From positions 3,021,734 through 3,085,733 of the forward strand of contig OX030955.1 of NCBI GenBank assembly GCA_943735955.1: a DNA stretch of 64,000 nucleotides, written 5' to 3'. Position numbers and translations under genes: made by a program. Positions 46,501 through 60,179 of the stretch are shown one piece after another. Every line of letters begins with the position of its first letter. The stretch's first letter is position 1. The notes under the pieces were generated by a model. The model did not search any database and was not told the DNA's origin. It saw nothing but the letters and a program-made list of their open reading frames with translations. Source of the stretch: Piscicola geometra (taxonomy: Eukaryota; Annelida; Clitellata; Hirudinida; Piscicolidae).

Positions 46501-49500
46501 ATTGGAAGATCATAAAATCGAAAAAATGAAAATACGTTTCCTGCTGTTTAAACGTCTATATTTTGAATAATAAACTTGGTTTCCTATTTAAATTTAAAAT
46601 TTAAATTTTCATTTAGGTGTTGAGTTTCTGTTTTACAGTTAACTTGAATAGAAGCTGTCAGAAATTTGGTTAATTGTAGTTTAAGAATAACTAATTAATC
46701 AAAAAATTCACTTAAAAAAACATATTTAATTTTTTTTATATTTGAAAAAATTAATTTTTTCTATGAACTAGTATGATGACAGCGTTTGAAAAACTTATTA
46801 GTTGATTTATTATTTAACATTTCATTTTTTCACAGTTTCTTATTTAAACTTCATATTTTTTTAATTGCACAAAATAAACTGTAGTTTAACAAACTTGAAT
46901 TAATTGAATTAATAATTATTGTTGAGTTGTAAGCCACGATATGGTTGATTCTATTCACGAGATATTCAATATATTTGAAGATTTTCAATTCGATTTTAAA
47001 ATAAAATTTTTACCGAAAGTTCTTAAAAATGACACTGTCATAAAAAATAATTGAATTTCGAAAAAGTGTACATTCACAAACTGATTGGGTTGATGTATCA
47101 CTATTGTTTTCAATGCACTAAAAGTACTAGTCATGCAGTAGATCGCAACATATAAAACCTCTCGAAAGTTGTTCTCGCAGTACACTTGAAGCAAAAAAAT
47201 AAATATAATTGAAAAAGGCACATACTTGAATAAATTAAATTGAACATGCCACATTAGCTATTTCGTATTTAGAATTAAATGCGCTTAATGCAAATTTAAA
47301 CTTTTGTAGAATTTCAAATTAGATTGAACAAAATCATGATACCATACAAAACAATTTAGACAGATTTTTTCTCTTAATATAGATGAAATATAACAACTGA
47401 AAACCCGAAAAAAACATTTAGAGGTTGAAATTACTTGAATAAAACACCAAATCGGTTTAAAGAGCTCTTAGTGAGCTGTCTTCTATTTGATACAAGGGAT
47501 TGGTATGCTTGAAGTAAAGGTTGTAGAATGTCGAAACCTAGCGTACATAATACGATATTAACTTCGTTAAAAACTTAAAAATTCTCTTTATGATGAAAAA
47601 AAATTTACTTTTGAATTACTTTAATTAATAAATATATTTTTATAAAATAAAATGTTTAAAATTTTAGTTTTATTTCTTTTTTGAGAATGATGTATTTGAT
47701 ATATAAATCATAAGAAACAATCTGTCAGGTTATTGAGATAAAAGAAAAAATGCTGTTATGCAAAAGTTATTCAGCGCTGAAAAAATACAATAGTTTGAAG
47801 AAGAAAATGTATTAAGAGTTAATTTGGTGTTCAAACAAATATCTAATTGAATTTAATTTGTGGAAATTTTAACACCAATTACCACTAGCCATTTCCCCCA
47901 GCCAATAGTTTCAATATAAGTTGATTAGAAAATTGAATTTAAAAATGCAACTTGAATGAAAAATATACTTACCATAATGAAACCATAAACAATAAAAGAA
48001 ATATAACAATTAACTTGAAATAGAAACTCTTTACTTGCTAATCACGACCGCAAGCGATAGAAAGAAGAATGAGGATGATGGCGAAGATGAAAATGATGAT
48101 TTTAATGGATCTGAAGATGATGACGATGAAAAATTGTAAAGAAATTTTGAATTAAAATGATGAAGTGAAGAATTTTGTGATGATTATAACGATGCCCATG
48201 TCAAAATGTTAAGAGAGTGCTATGTTTAAAAAGGTCTTTACATTTTCCGTATAAGCCGTGCTGTTAATTATAAAAAAAGGTAAAGTATAACGAAGTTGAT
48301 TCTTAATTGAATAATTTTTGAGCGAATTAGTTTGAAATTATCTCTGTTTGACGAAAAGTAAGAAATTAGATTTTAAAACGTTACTGAACTAAGTATGAAA
48401 CAAAGAGTGTTATGAAGAAGTGATAAAAAAACAATCGAATAAAATAAGATAGAAAAGAAGAATGAATGATGAAGAAGATGATGATGAAGAATAAGTGGAA
48501 ATGGCCTCTTAAACAATCCTTTTCTTTCGGTCTGTTCGCTCGAGCGCTTCTTCTACCACAACCATAGTAATTCACTTCCTAGGTTGTAATTTCGGTTTTA
48601 TGGTAATTTTAGTTCTTTGTATTCTAACCAGACGTACTGCCTTCAATCAACTAAAGACTTCATCGTAATATCGGCCTTCATACAAATGACTTTTGATTTC
48701 AAACGTATTAAAATACGGTTCACTTGGTTATGAACCAGACTTTTTTTCCACATACGGCTGCATTGTTGCATAGATAAATTATTATTTAGGAATTGTCGAC
48801 ATCTAATTTGATGCATTCTTACTTCGCCTGCCACCGTATTAAGACAAAGCACAATCTTTTTATTTATTTAGGCTATTTATTGTTATATTACCTACATGTA
48901 GTATTTAGGTTAGCATTTGGTAGTATAAAATGTATGCTGAAAAATAATGTTTTTGAAATAATAATTTTTGTAAGTTAAACAGTTGAACCTTGATTTACTA
49001 ATCAAGAATCACTGCTTATTGGTCCCAATTAACCCTCAGACATTTTCTTAAGCTATTAGGGCCATTACACAAATAATTTCAAGTTAGCTTAAAAGTATAT
49101 TAACAAAAACAAAAATGACACAGATAAGTCTTGATTGCTTAAAAATCTGAAAGTGGTTTGAATTCCGTAAATATAAAAAAATTTAATAATAATATTTCAA
49201 CACACATATACAACAACTATTGTAATGAAAGCTCGATAAGCCAGGCAAAGCAAAGGCAGAAATTAAGTATTCATTGCCTGACCTATTCTTGGTACAGGTC
49301 AGAGAAATTTATGTGATAGTGATGGGATGATGCCTTGTGTGCTGGAAAGTGTTATTTAGAGGATCTATGCTCCGAATCATTGTAGAATCGTTCCGTAATA
49401 TGAATTATTTCTTTTTCTTATCCAAAAATTGGGCACTGCATTCTATAAAAGATTTTTTAAAAGGATTGATATAAGATTTATATAAAAAATATTTGATTAT

Positions 49501-52500
49501 AAAAATTATATTGAGCCGCTTCAGCCTAAAAAAGATGCATTAGATAATGGAACGAAACCTGTATTACTGAAAAACAGAAGAATCGTTTAAAAATAGAAAC
49601 AAACTATTTGGAAAAATTTAGTTTTAAAATATTTAGACTATGAAATATCTTACTCAATATTTAATTTTTGGTCCGATAACTTTTAGGGTTTCTTCAAAAG
49701 CATGCACGTTTGCATTGCACAGACCGTAGAAAGGATCGACTTGAAACTTTGATGGCTTAATGCGCTTTTCATGACGTATTTAATTGTTTTCCATTGAAGA
49801 AACGAATCAAACATCTTCTTTGGGATACCTGCTGCATACTTTTAAACATTCTTAATCTTTTATAAGGTTCAGAATATATTTTTCAATCTAAGGCATGTTT
49901 TTTGACAGTACTAACTTTATTGTTTCTATAAAAATTACAAATAAACTTAGTATTTGTGATACCTATAAAAGTATAATTTTGACTTTTAATAAAGTTATTC
50001 CTTTATGTTTTTTTACTACGATGGTCACTAGAAATCAGTAAAAAGATTTTATACTTGTTTTACAGCTTCGAATCTATCTATGAAAGATGGTTCGTTTTAC
50101 GATTTGATGAAATTGACTTTGCTTGAAAAAACACAATTTACTTATTGCTCAAAACTGCCGAGTTGAAATTGGAAATTCAAATCACAGCATTCAGAATGAT
50201 TTAAAAAACATATCTAGTTTATTCTTAACTTTTTAAAAATAATTTTAAACTAAATGAAAAAATGAAAAAAAGCGCAAAAAGACAAACCTAAATGGTATTA
50301 CATTAAAAAAACTTTAAAAAATTAATGAAAAGAGACTTTATAAATAAAGAAAAATGAAATTTGAGCAAAATAATTTTTAATCAGATTATTTTTGCACCTC
50401 ATCACTCACTTAGTCACTCAATAACTCATTGAAAATAAAATATTCCAACTCTTGTTGAATTATCAAATTCATTTTGAATCGGATATTATAGAAAAAAGGC
50501 ATTTTAAAATGAAAATATTTGTTTCTATTTATTATTAATCTTATACCTTTATGAAATTGTCAAAATTGTTTACATTTCAAAATCTTATTTTTGTTTAGCA
50601 ATTAATTTGAATTTTTTTAACGAACTATTATTTTATATACTTTCATCTATATTATTATATTAATGTATATTTATTTCTATTTCGCCCTAATACATTAATC
50701 GTTATTATATATTTTTGACGTTATTATTCATCGTTTGAGACGAATTCTATTGAAAAAAAATCATCTTTCTTTTATTGAAATAGTTATAATATAAGTCTAC
50801 TTGATTATTTAATTGAAGTTATATAAAAGATATAATTCTATTTATGCTTCAATTTCTTCCCATATTGTGCAAGTCTTTCTGAAACATCAACTACTACTAT
50901 TCTTTTACTGCTTCTACTTCTGCACAACAGCCACCACTGATAACATCTTCTTCCTTGCGAAATGAACTGTTACAAAATAAATATAGAAAAACCCACCAAA
51001 ACCAACATATACGTGAATAAACAACAGCAAGATGCATGGTGGAGTATGTGGAGAAAAGGCTGGGGCAAAAAGGATGTGAAAGCCGTTCGTGGAAAAAAGA
51101 ATTTTAGGGATAAAATGATTTTTAAATAGCTCTACTCAGTTCGTAATAGAGTATTGTTGCAAGGAATGGCACAAATAGGTTAATATTTGAAGAATAAAGA
51201 AGTTGTTTAGTCTTGAGTTAGAATACTGGTGGATGATTAGAGCAAAAAACTGTAGGAGTTCGAATGAACTGACAAATAACGATAAAACTATTATTAATAG
51301 TGTCGTGGACTATTAAAATGGTGTATAATAAGGTTTTAGAGTGATATAATTCTGAAGGTGATAGGGTGCTGAAATAGTAGTGGGTGGTAATTGAATAATT
51401 TGTGTCTTGACGGCTGACAAGAAATAAAGAAGTGCTTATTCTCAGAATGGAAGAGATCGTCCGTGCGTTAACTGCAGATAATAACATCAGTCTTAACGCT
51501 CTTTCCTTCTCTATTTGTTTGTCTTTCTCTTTGTCCATTAGGTTTCTGTCTTCTTGTAATTATTCGTCCGTGTATTTAGTTGTGTTTTAAAAATATTTTT
51601 TTCGGTTCTTACGTATTTTGAATGCTCAATAACTAGTTTCAAATTTTTGTCATATACTTTTCATTTTCAGTTCTTACTACTTTATCTTTATGTGTATTTT
51701 GTATATGCACTTGTCATTTTAGGTATAGTTTTCTTTCTCAAAGTGCTAAATTGTTTGTCTACTTGCCTTTTTGTTCCTATTTTTATGTCATTCATCGCCA
51801 GCATGAGAGTGCTTAGGCATGGTTTATATGCTCGTCTGGTGTTTATGCGTCTGAATTATTTTCGTCTTATCGGCGTCCCTTATGTTTGTTCAATTTTTTC
51901 TAGGTTTATTGTTGCTGGTCTGTGTTTGACCTGATGTTTTTCTAGTTTCGGTTTAAATGGTGTTTTTTTTAAATTTACCTTTAAAAATTTGTAAAAGGAA
52001 ATTATATTAATAAACATTAACATTCTGAAAAAATCGTTTTACGAAATACTTATGTTCAAAATTAAACTAAATGTTTATTTAAACTTTTTTATTAACGTTT
52101 TTTTCTTTAATTGTGAAAAAATATTAACTCATCAATTTTGATTTTGAAAAAAATACTTTCCACAGTAAATCAACTCGATTTTTAGAAAACACGAACTACC
52201 GAATTTGTACACACATAACAAATAGAAGAAGAAAACATACATATTCAGACAAGCAAAATCGAGCTTTGAAATGATTTTTAAAAATATAATTGACATAAAA
52301 AGTTGGAGAAAAAAATAATTAAACACAAACATTTTTTTACATTCAATTTTAAATTAATTTTCATAATTATTAATAAAAAAATATTAAAAACAACAAAATA
52401 TTTTCGAAAAAATATATATGTACAACTAAAAAACTTGAAAAACTAAAAATATAATTCGCATAAAATATCACGATCTTTTCTACATTTTTCTTTCACTTCC

Positions 52501-53038
52501 TACATTAGATTTGCTTTCTTTGGCAAATTCTTCATTGGCAATGTCTTCTTGGCTTTGACCACATAATTCCTATCTTGCCCGTATTTCAATTATCATAACA
52601 CAAACTATTCTATTACTCCCTAACACTTTTTTATTACTCCAATCACCATCCTCGCACACTGCCTTTTCCGTAATAGCATCATCAGCCCTCCATACGTAAA
52701 TGCTAAATAAGTTGTAGAACAGGCAAAATAATCTTAATAAGAATGGAGCAATATATAATTTAATTAAAATTCAAAATGGATTTTTAAATTGTTAATGATT
52801 TTTTGAGTATAGGAAAACTAGTTATATTAATTGAATTATATATAATTCATTATACCTTGAAGAAGCAAAGACCGCCTTCATAAACAAAACTCGAATCAGC
52901 CAAAAAAGTTCCAAGTAATTTATCTCCAAGAATAATCTGTCATTATATATTTTGACCATAGAATCCGTCAATAGGTCAATCAAGAGCACTCGAAATTGTG
53001 CACGTTTTTTAATTTAATTAATCAAATACAAAAATTTA
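46501..53038. other. Large AT-rich region without recognisable gene
   Basis: 46501-47050 is the 3' flank of SLC28 copy 3; 46935-47045 matches the flank of copy 1. Beyond that I find only low-complexity frames. 48060-48140 is a GAT/GAA-rich stretch. Slightly GC-richer patches near 48480-48560, 49240-49400, 51000-51110 and 51780-51930 have open frames with no motif I recognise. They could be decayed repeats. Confidence 0.5.
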
Positions 53039-53245
53039 TTAATTCCACCAAATCCGATCTTTAATTTGCCGTCTTAAAATGCCAAAGTGTTGGTAGTGGC
53101 TGTGCAGTGGCAGAGTTATCGACTCATGGATGGCTGCCTGGAGTGGCATAGAGACGCTGCTCACATGGGGAATAATGTGTTTTCTAATTGAGTTGTATAC
53201 ATCCTCATTAGGCGTCGCCTTTCTAAGATTCCGACCCGGAATACA
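53039..53245 (-). other. GC-richer orphan island, possible decayed repeat or exon
   Basis: About 200 bp of clearly higher GC with an open minus-strand frame, including the text HIIPHVSSVSMPLQAAIHES and HFGILRRQIKDRIW before a stop at the low-coordinate end. No good splice acceptor is seen at its upstream edge, and I recognise no family. It may be a retroelement fragment. Confidence 0.3.
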
Positions 53246-54667
53246 AATAAGAAAAGTATGCATTGAAGGAAAATTAAAAATTAGCAAAAAAGAAACAATA
53301 AGAATTTTGTAAGAAAAATACAAATAATAATACATTCAGTTGGAAAAAAATAAATATAACTTTTTAATATTTATTGTAAAAATATGCTCTAAAGAAAAAG
53401 ATAAATTAAAATGTCTAAAGTAATTTCCGTGTGACGAGTACCGAAGTAGGTGTTTTGGTAGGGTGACGACTTTGAATTATTCAGAAAATGTTTGTTTAAC
53501 ACATTTTTCCAAATAAAATTTTATTTTCAAAACAGATTGTTTGTTTTACAATTTGAAAAGATATGATTTAAGTCGCACTTTTAGCTTTAATAATTTTTGC
53601 ATTTTCAAAAAGAAGTTTTAATTCTTTTTCATAGAATGCATAAGAAACTCTTCGTAGATAGGCTTTCAGCAAGACCGAGACTTAAACGATTAAGAATTAT
53701 TAATTAGAAATAACTTTTATGAATGTTGATTAATTGAAAGGCCAAGTTTTTATTCTGTTAAAATATGATTGATTTACTTAGATAATACTCTAAGCGGTAA
53801 TTAGGTACAAAGTTGAGGCTTTATAACTGCTAAATAAGTGAATGTTCAAACATTTTGATAAAAGAGTAGTTTTATTCGAATTTATGAATTTTACGAATGT
53901 TATAATAAAAATTTACTAAATTAAAATGCAATAAATGATTATCAAAAATTTTTGAGTAGATTTTAAAGTTAAAACAATAAAAAAGTTTAAATAATTTGTT
54001 TTTTGGTATTATTAAGCTAAAATATTTGTTTAAAATAAGTGTATATTGCTTATGTATTTCAATTACTGTATTTAATGATTATTTTTTGAAGCCATAACTT
54101 ATTGTTTTCTTTGGCATTCTTCTAATTACTTACTTGCTTGTCCTCTTGAATCAAAGACTGCGAAAGTGAATGAACTAACAAAAGTTTTGTTTGCATTAGA
54201 AGATAATCCAAAACACGACTTACTAAATAATCTTTTGAAAAACGATTTAATTCGTGAAAAAATGATAATGTAAATTTATTTATTATAAATTTAAAATGTG
54301 TTTTCGGAATACATGTTTTACCTATAAATATGAATATCTATATTTATAGAAATTAAAATATAATAAATATTTTATTTATTTCATAATTTGAAATATTAAA
54401 AAAATAAATTATAGTTTAGCTTCTACAGTCGAAAAATAATAAATAGGAGAGAAATATTAGAGTTTTTAGGTGAACCAATTTATTATGATTTGCCACAGTC
54501 GCTATCAATTAGAAGTCAGTTTATAAAGATTAAATATTAGTATACATATTTTTTAATATATTTTTAAAAATTCAGTATTCTTATTTATAATTATCCTTCT
54601 GATTTTCGTAGTTTCAGAGTACTAGTAATTTTATTTTTAGTAGTATGAGTAATCGTTACAAGGATAA
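53246..54667. other. AT-rich spacer
   Basis: No exon, RNA gene or repeat recognised between the GC-richer island and the AGT array. Confidence 0.5.
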
Positions 54668-55090
<423 letters not shown>

Positions 55091-57960
55091 TAGTAGACTT
55101 ATTATTGATAACAGAAAGAATGATATAAGTAATAATTCATTTTTGAGAATAGTAGTTGTAGTACTAATGGTAGATGCTAGTATCCATTGAGCATCAATAA
55201 TTATTTTTTCATCATCGTTAGAGACTCTTAAAATTCGTATCACGTCCTAAATAACAATTTTTTTCTAACTTTAGTTCTTTGAATATTTGTATTAGAATTT
55301 CAAAATATTATTTTTTTCGAAACATAAAACTAAAGAATAAAAAATGCTAAAAAGTTTATAAAAAGAATTTATATATCAAAACATCATGTTAAACATTAGT
55401 GACTGTATTCGCGTTTGTTCTTTTCTAATTGACTTTTTTCAAGATCATTACTCTAAATGTTTAAAAAGTAAAATTAATAAATTTTTGTAAATCTCATCTA
55501 ATCAATAAAAATAATGCCTATATAAAAAGCGTATGAAAAAATGAGAAAAAAAAGTTTTATTACAACTATTCCAAGCTTAATCAAAAACTCAAAACTTTTC
55601 CTTCAACAAGTATTCAAACAACAACTATGCAAAATTTTCTTTGACTATTATCAGGAGCCTAGTAGTGGAGTAGTTCTTTAGGGAGTAATTATTTGTGACG
55701 CAATGCAATGATGATAGGAACGCTAATAAAAAGTGAAGTGTCGAAACGAGCATTACGTCCTTTGTATCTTGAACACAGCTCCTTTTCCATGAATCATTCT
55801 TTGTGTATTTATCCAATAGACTGATAAATTAGAGTATTTCGATATATATTCTAAAACACGTAAAAATATTATTTTTTGTAGAAGTTATGCTGTTCAAATA
55901 AAAATTAAACCAAAAAATATTTTTTTATTTTTATTTTTTAATATTAAAACCTTGCGATTTAAATTTTACAAAATTCTCCAACATGTTTCTAATTTCTAGA
56001 GTAACTTGAAATATCGAAACTTCAAAAATATTTTATATACTAGCTTTATAGTGATATTTTAAAAAGATAATTGGGAAATTTGGAAAATTCCATGCGCTTC
56101 TTTTTAAAACTCCAAGGCTTTAATGAAGAAAAGATTTGTTCAAGTTACGCAAGTTAAAGAAGGCTTATGTGAGTCACACACAAGATATAAGACGGCGGGA
56201 GTGAATAAAAGAGATGCAGTCGACGCTTGGTGCTTCAGATAGACATTTTCTCTCAAACACTTTTTTCGGTATAGTGATTTGCAAAACCTAAAACTTTTTT
56301 TTTGACAAAAGTTTTTTCTATTAAAAAAGTATTTTTAAGAAAATATATATAAAATCATTATCGATATCTGTCCAAGATAATTGTTCTTGATTTTAATCAC
56401 AGTTCTAATATTTAATTAAAGGTGAGAGGTTTTACATTTTTCCAATTACTTTTATGGTTCAAATCTTTTCACATTAATTTTTTTCCTTTTAATAGCTTTA
56501 TTTTCAGTGATTGAGTTAATTTGACAAAAGTTATTTTATTCCCTTATTCAATTAAATCAAGTTTGTATTATTGAAAATCATTTTAGTTTTAAAACAATAA
56601 AAAACTTCAAAAAGTAAAATACCTTAAGTAAAAGCAGAAAAATACGTATTTTTCTATTTATTCTTTTATTAAAACTGCTGTTTAAAATTTAATATTCAAA
56701 TTTAAAATATTGAATAATATAATTACAAAAGTCTTTTTTCTGTTAAAATTCTCAAATATTCTTTTATTTTTTTAATTCAACTTTTATATTATTTCTGAAG
56801 CATGACTCGTGTTTATCTTTTTTAAAATTAACTCAGCTAATCAACTTAGACTCAAAAAGCAACTTTAACATATAATTCAAAACATCACGCTCCACGCGCT
56901 GTGAGTAGGAAAAAAAGTCATTACTTTAAACTAAAGAAAACATTGAAAAATTAAAAGAGCCCAGAAAAATAATTGAAAGAATTGTTCACTAAAACACTCA
57001 CTGGAATAAAAGAAGATAAATAAATACTGGGACTAGAACGAAGAAGAAAGCAAAAACCACAAACGTGAAATACTGACCAAAAATATTTATGTCTATTTTG
57101 TATCTTTTTCAACTTCCGAATGGCATCTAACTTCTTCCTTTCTCAAACTAAGGTACTCTTTTTTTATCTCTTCATAAAAGAAGACCTTTTTCTCTAATGG
57201 CCACAAAGTAGTCGTTTTGAATGTTTAAAAAAAAGGAAGTATTTCGAAGAGACAAATATGATGAATGAGCATTTAGTTTTTCAGCGATTTAAAGTAATTC
57301 AAAACTGAAATATTTCTTTGAAACTTCCTTTTAAACGTAAAAGCTCTAAAATATTTTCCAAAATTTATCTGGATTTTAATGCAAAGTTTCTTCTTTCACG
57401 CTCTTGTCTTTCATGTTTTAAAATGCTCAAAAATGAAATAATAATAACATTTTTTGTTGAAAATTCTTCAGGTGAAACAAAATATTTATAAAGTATCAAA
57501 CATAATCGTATAATCTTTTGAAATAATCTTTAATCTCAACCATTAAACAATGAAAATATTTTAGTTGAGAAATTTAAAAATGTCCTAATTGAATATTAAA
57601 CTCATAAACTAGTTTTTAAATTTAAAAACATCTTTGCCTTATGAGATGATATAAATGAACAAAAATTCCTATTTTAAATAATAAGCGCATTCAAAGCTTC
57701 AAGTTGTAGAAAACTCCAAATTTTGTTTTAAATTCTTTTCAAAAATCGAAATATGGAAGAAATTTATTTCATTAATTCTTTATTGGATTACTCTACATGC
57801 ATGTATGGAATCGAAAAAATAAAGTTGCAAATAATGAATAAAAACATGCTTTTAAAATAAATGAAATTTATAAAAATATTGATAATCCTAAATAAAATTG
57901 CATAAAATTACTTTAAGAGAAAATAAATTTTAGTATTAAATTGATATTACACATCCAGTC
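55091..57960. other. AT-rich spacer upstream of the GFRalpha/GAS1-like exon
   Basis: I see no exon or repeat of note. The frame at 55625-55816 (minus) is without motif. The 3' part presumably holds the promoter and 5' UTR of the gene starting at 57961, with no defined motif visible. Confidence 0.45.
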
Positions 57961-58249
57961 ATGATCGGTTTGGTGATGATATTGACGATATGTGGAGGCC
58001 TGTGTGGAAAATTGTTCAAGCCAGCATACAGCCAAAAGTCGCCAGAGGAGTCTCAAAACCTTAACGATGATGAACTCAGATCCTCAATTCTGCTCAGTGG
58101 TCAAAGGGGGGACGATATGGTTGGTGGGTTAGGAGAAGTGGATGGGTATTTAAAGGCAAGATGCTGCTTAGAAATGGAACAGAGGTGTGAGAAGCAGAAT
58201 AAATGCCATGAGTTGTTGACATCTGTCAAAATGTACTGTTACAAATCAG
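57961..58249 (+). CDS. First coding exon of a secreted/GPI-type GDNF-receptor or GAS1-like protein
   Basis: ATG at 57961 starts a hydrophobic signal peptide (residues 1-24, IGLVMILTICGGLCG core). A polar linker (25-65) follows, then the cysteine pattern C69-x6-C76-x5-C82-x10-C93. That spacing is the one found in the GDNF/GAS1 domain of GFRalpha receptors and GAS1, which are helical, disulphide-bonded, GPI-anchored co-receptors. The exon ends at a strong donor TCAG|GTAAGT in phase 1 after 96 codons. The adjacent extra Cys68 is unusual. No other domain is inside the exon, so whether this is a GFRalpha, a GAS1 or another protein with the same spacing cannot be decided. The next exon may be 62586-62707 or lie beyond the window. 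Confidence 0.5.
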
Positions 58250-59515
58250 GTAAGTCGGAGTAATTTGGTGATGTGGGGTCGACTGGTGAATAATGTGGGT
58301 TGGATGTTATGGAAAAAAAACTTTACAATACCTATTTTCAATTCATATTTTTATTTTTTTATTCCAACATTTATGTATGTCTGCTATTTTTAAACAAAAA
58401 ACAAGACTACATCGACTTAATTATTAGAGATTACTTGCTATAAAACACGGGATGAAGAATAAACAGAGTTATTTTCCTCCAGAGAAATTCTTTAAAAAAA
58501 AGTGCAAGAGAATTATTCAAACGACTGAGTTTTATATTCTTGAAGAGCATTCTAAATTATTCTCTAGATATTAAACGAGTGGAAACATTTAAACAGCTTT
58601 TATTACTTCAAAAGAGCAATGATGAATGTCAAAATGTGTAAAAATGTATTTCAAAATCAGCATAGTTAAAATTTCTGTGTTTAGCGTGTTACTAAAACGA
58701 TTTATTTAAATTTAACTCAAAAATTTCCATGATTCAGAAAAGGATTAAAACTAATAAATTAAACAATAAATTTTAAAAAATATTTTTAAAGTTTTTATTA
58801 ACAAGTTAGTAACAGGATTTTTTTTTTATTGAAAAAAAAATATTTTTGAAACAAAAATTATATTCTGGAAATATAAAAAATTTAGACAGTTTTGTTTCTT
58901 AAAATATAGTGAAAGTTTTGTTTTTATTTTTAAATGGAAAATAACTTGAACTTGAGAATGAATCTTTCACGCATAAATGCTTATTTTAAACCTAATTTTA
59001 ATGAAAAAAGCGGGACTAACTAGGTCAAAAGGTTTTAGAAACTTCTTTTTATTGTTCTATTTTTAGTAAAAAACGAGTACCAGACGAGTGTACCATTAAA
59101 CTTTTAATTGAAACCATCGACAAGTTTGGTTAAAAAATTGATAATAATATATCTAAACATAAAATTTAAATGAAAAACGCTCGGCAAAAAATATGTATAT
59201 TTATAAAAGTCAAAGTTGTATTCTTTATAATAAAATAATTTTTAAAAAATTTCTTTAAATATTAAAGCATCAATAAAAAATAAAAGAAAACCATGAATTC
59301 CGGATAACTAGAAAAAACAATGTTTTCACAAACCACGCACTTAGGTGAAGCTTTTACGATCATCGTAAGAGCGATTAGACAGATTCACCAAGTGGATTCT
59401 TATAGTTGAAAATTTATTTCAATTTTTTTTGCAATTCTATTTGATATAAAAAAATTAACTATTTTTAATTAAACTTTGCTTACCAATATATTTACTGTCA
59501 GTAATATCTATCTAT
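58250..59515. other. AT-rich intronic/spacer sequence after the GFRalpha/GAS1-like exon
   Basis: Nothing recognised. It is probably the first part of a long intron that also contains the two retroelement remnants downstream. Confidence 0.4.
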
Positions 59516-59519
59516 CCTC

Positions 59520-59790
59520 GCAAGTATTTATGACAAAAGCCGCCAACCAACTTCAACCAGGCGGTCTTGGACGATTCTTACTAGCTTTTCATACATTCTG
59601 TTCTTCTGTTTTTTTCATTTTGATCTAGTATTGATGCCAAGTGATCTTTTTTCTTTTTACTTAGAAGTTTTGGATCAGAGAGTAGCTTGTGGTATTGAAT
59701 GCTGGTTTACGAAGGGTATGGTTTATCCATCGCCAAGGTCTTTGTCTTTTTCTTTCCTATAGGTATTTTTATAAATCTGTTCTGACCAGT
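59520..59790 (-). mobile_element. Decayed RTE-like LINE fragment (minus strand)
   Basis: Read on the minus strand, 59693-59746 gives PWRWINHTLRKPAFNTTS. This matches the 'RRWKWIGHTLRKP' type block near the C-terminus of RTE-like ORFs. Surrounding frames are broken. Confidence 0.6.
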
Positions 59791-60179
59791 GGATCTTCAA
59801 AAACATTTTGAAGCAGGTGTTGTTTGAGATTTGTATTTCTATGTGGGTGACAAGAGCACTTGACGCTTCTGCTCTATATAGAAAAAATGACTTCTACAGG
59901 ATATTGAAACCTTCCTACTGCCTATGTACTAGCCATTAAAACATGAATGTGTTCATCCGCCCTTTGTCCTTTTCTATTCAGTGAGCTGCTGGGAAACCCA
60001 GATACGCTCTATGTTGAACTGTCCGAATCATTGTGACAAAATTGTGGAGATCCGGTATCTACACTATAGTCATTGGCCACCGACAAGATAGTGGTACTTA
60101 TAGCAGGTTTCTTATCAATGTCTGACCTGACTTGTAAATCTGGTTATAACTAAATGCTTTTAAACTGCCTTTGTGAACC

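Larger units (their letters stand above)
37240..46640. repeat. Segmental duplication, unit B (contains SLC28 copy 3)
   Basis: Partner of unit A. It is longer because intron 5 keeps about 1.5 kb more sequence, part of which is shared with copy 1, and because intron 6 carries the LINE at 43054-44383. Confidence 0.8.

Noticed and set aside
48060..48140. Asp/Glu-rich coding potential in the GAT/GAA-rich stretch
   Set aside because: Low-complexity purine tract with no splice sites or neighbouring exon.
51647..51934. 95-residue hydrophobic open frame
   Set aside because: T-rich composition, no membrane-protein family motif, no conserved context. Likely chance or decayed repeat.
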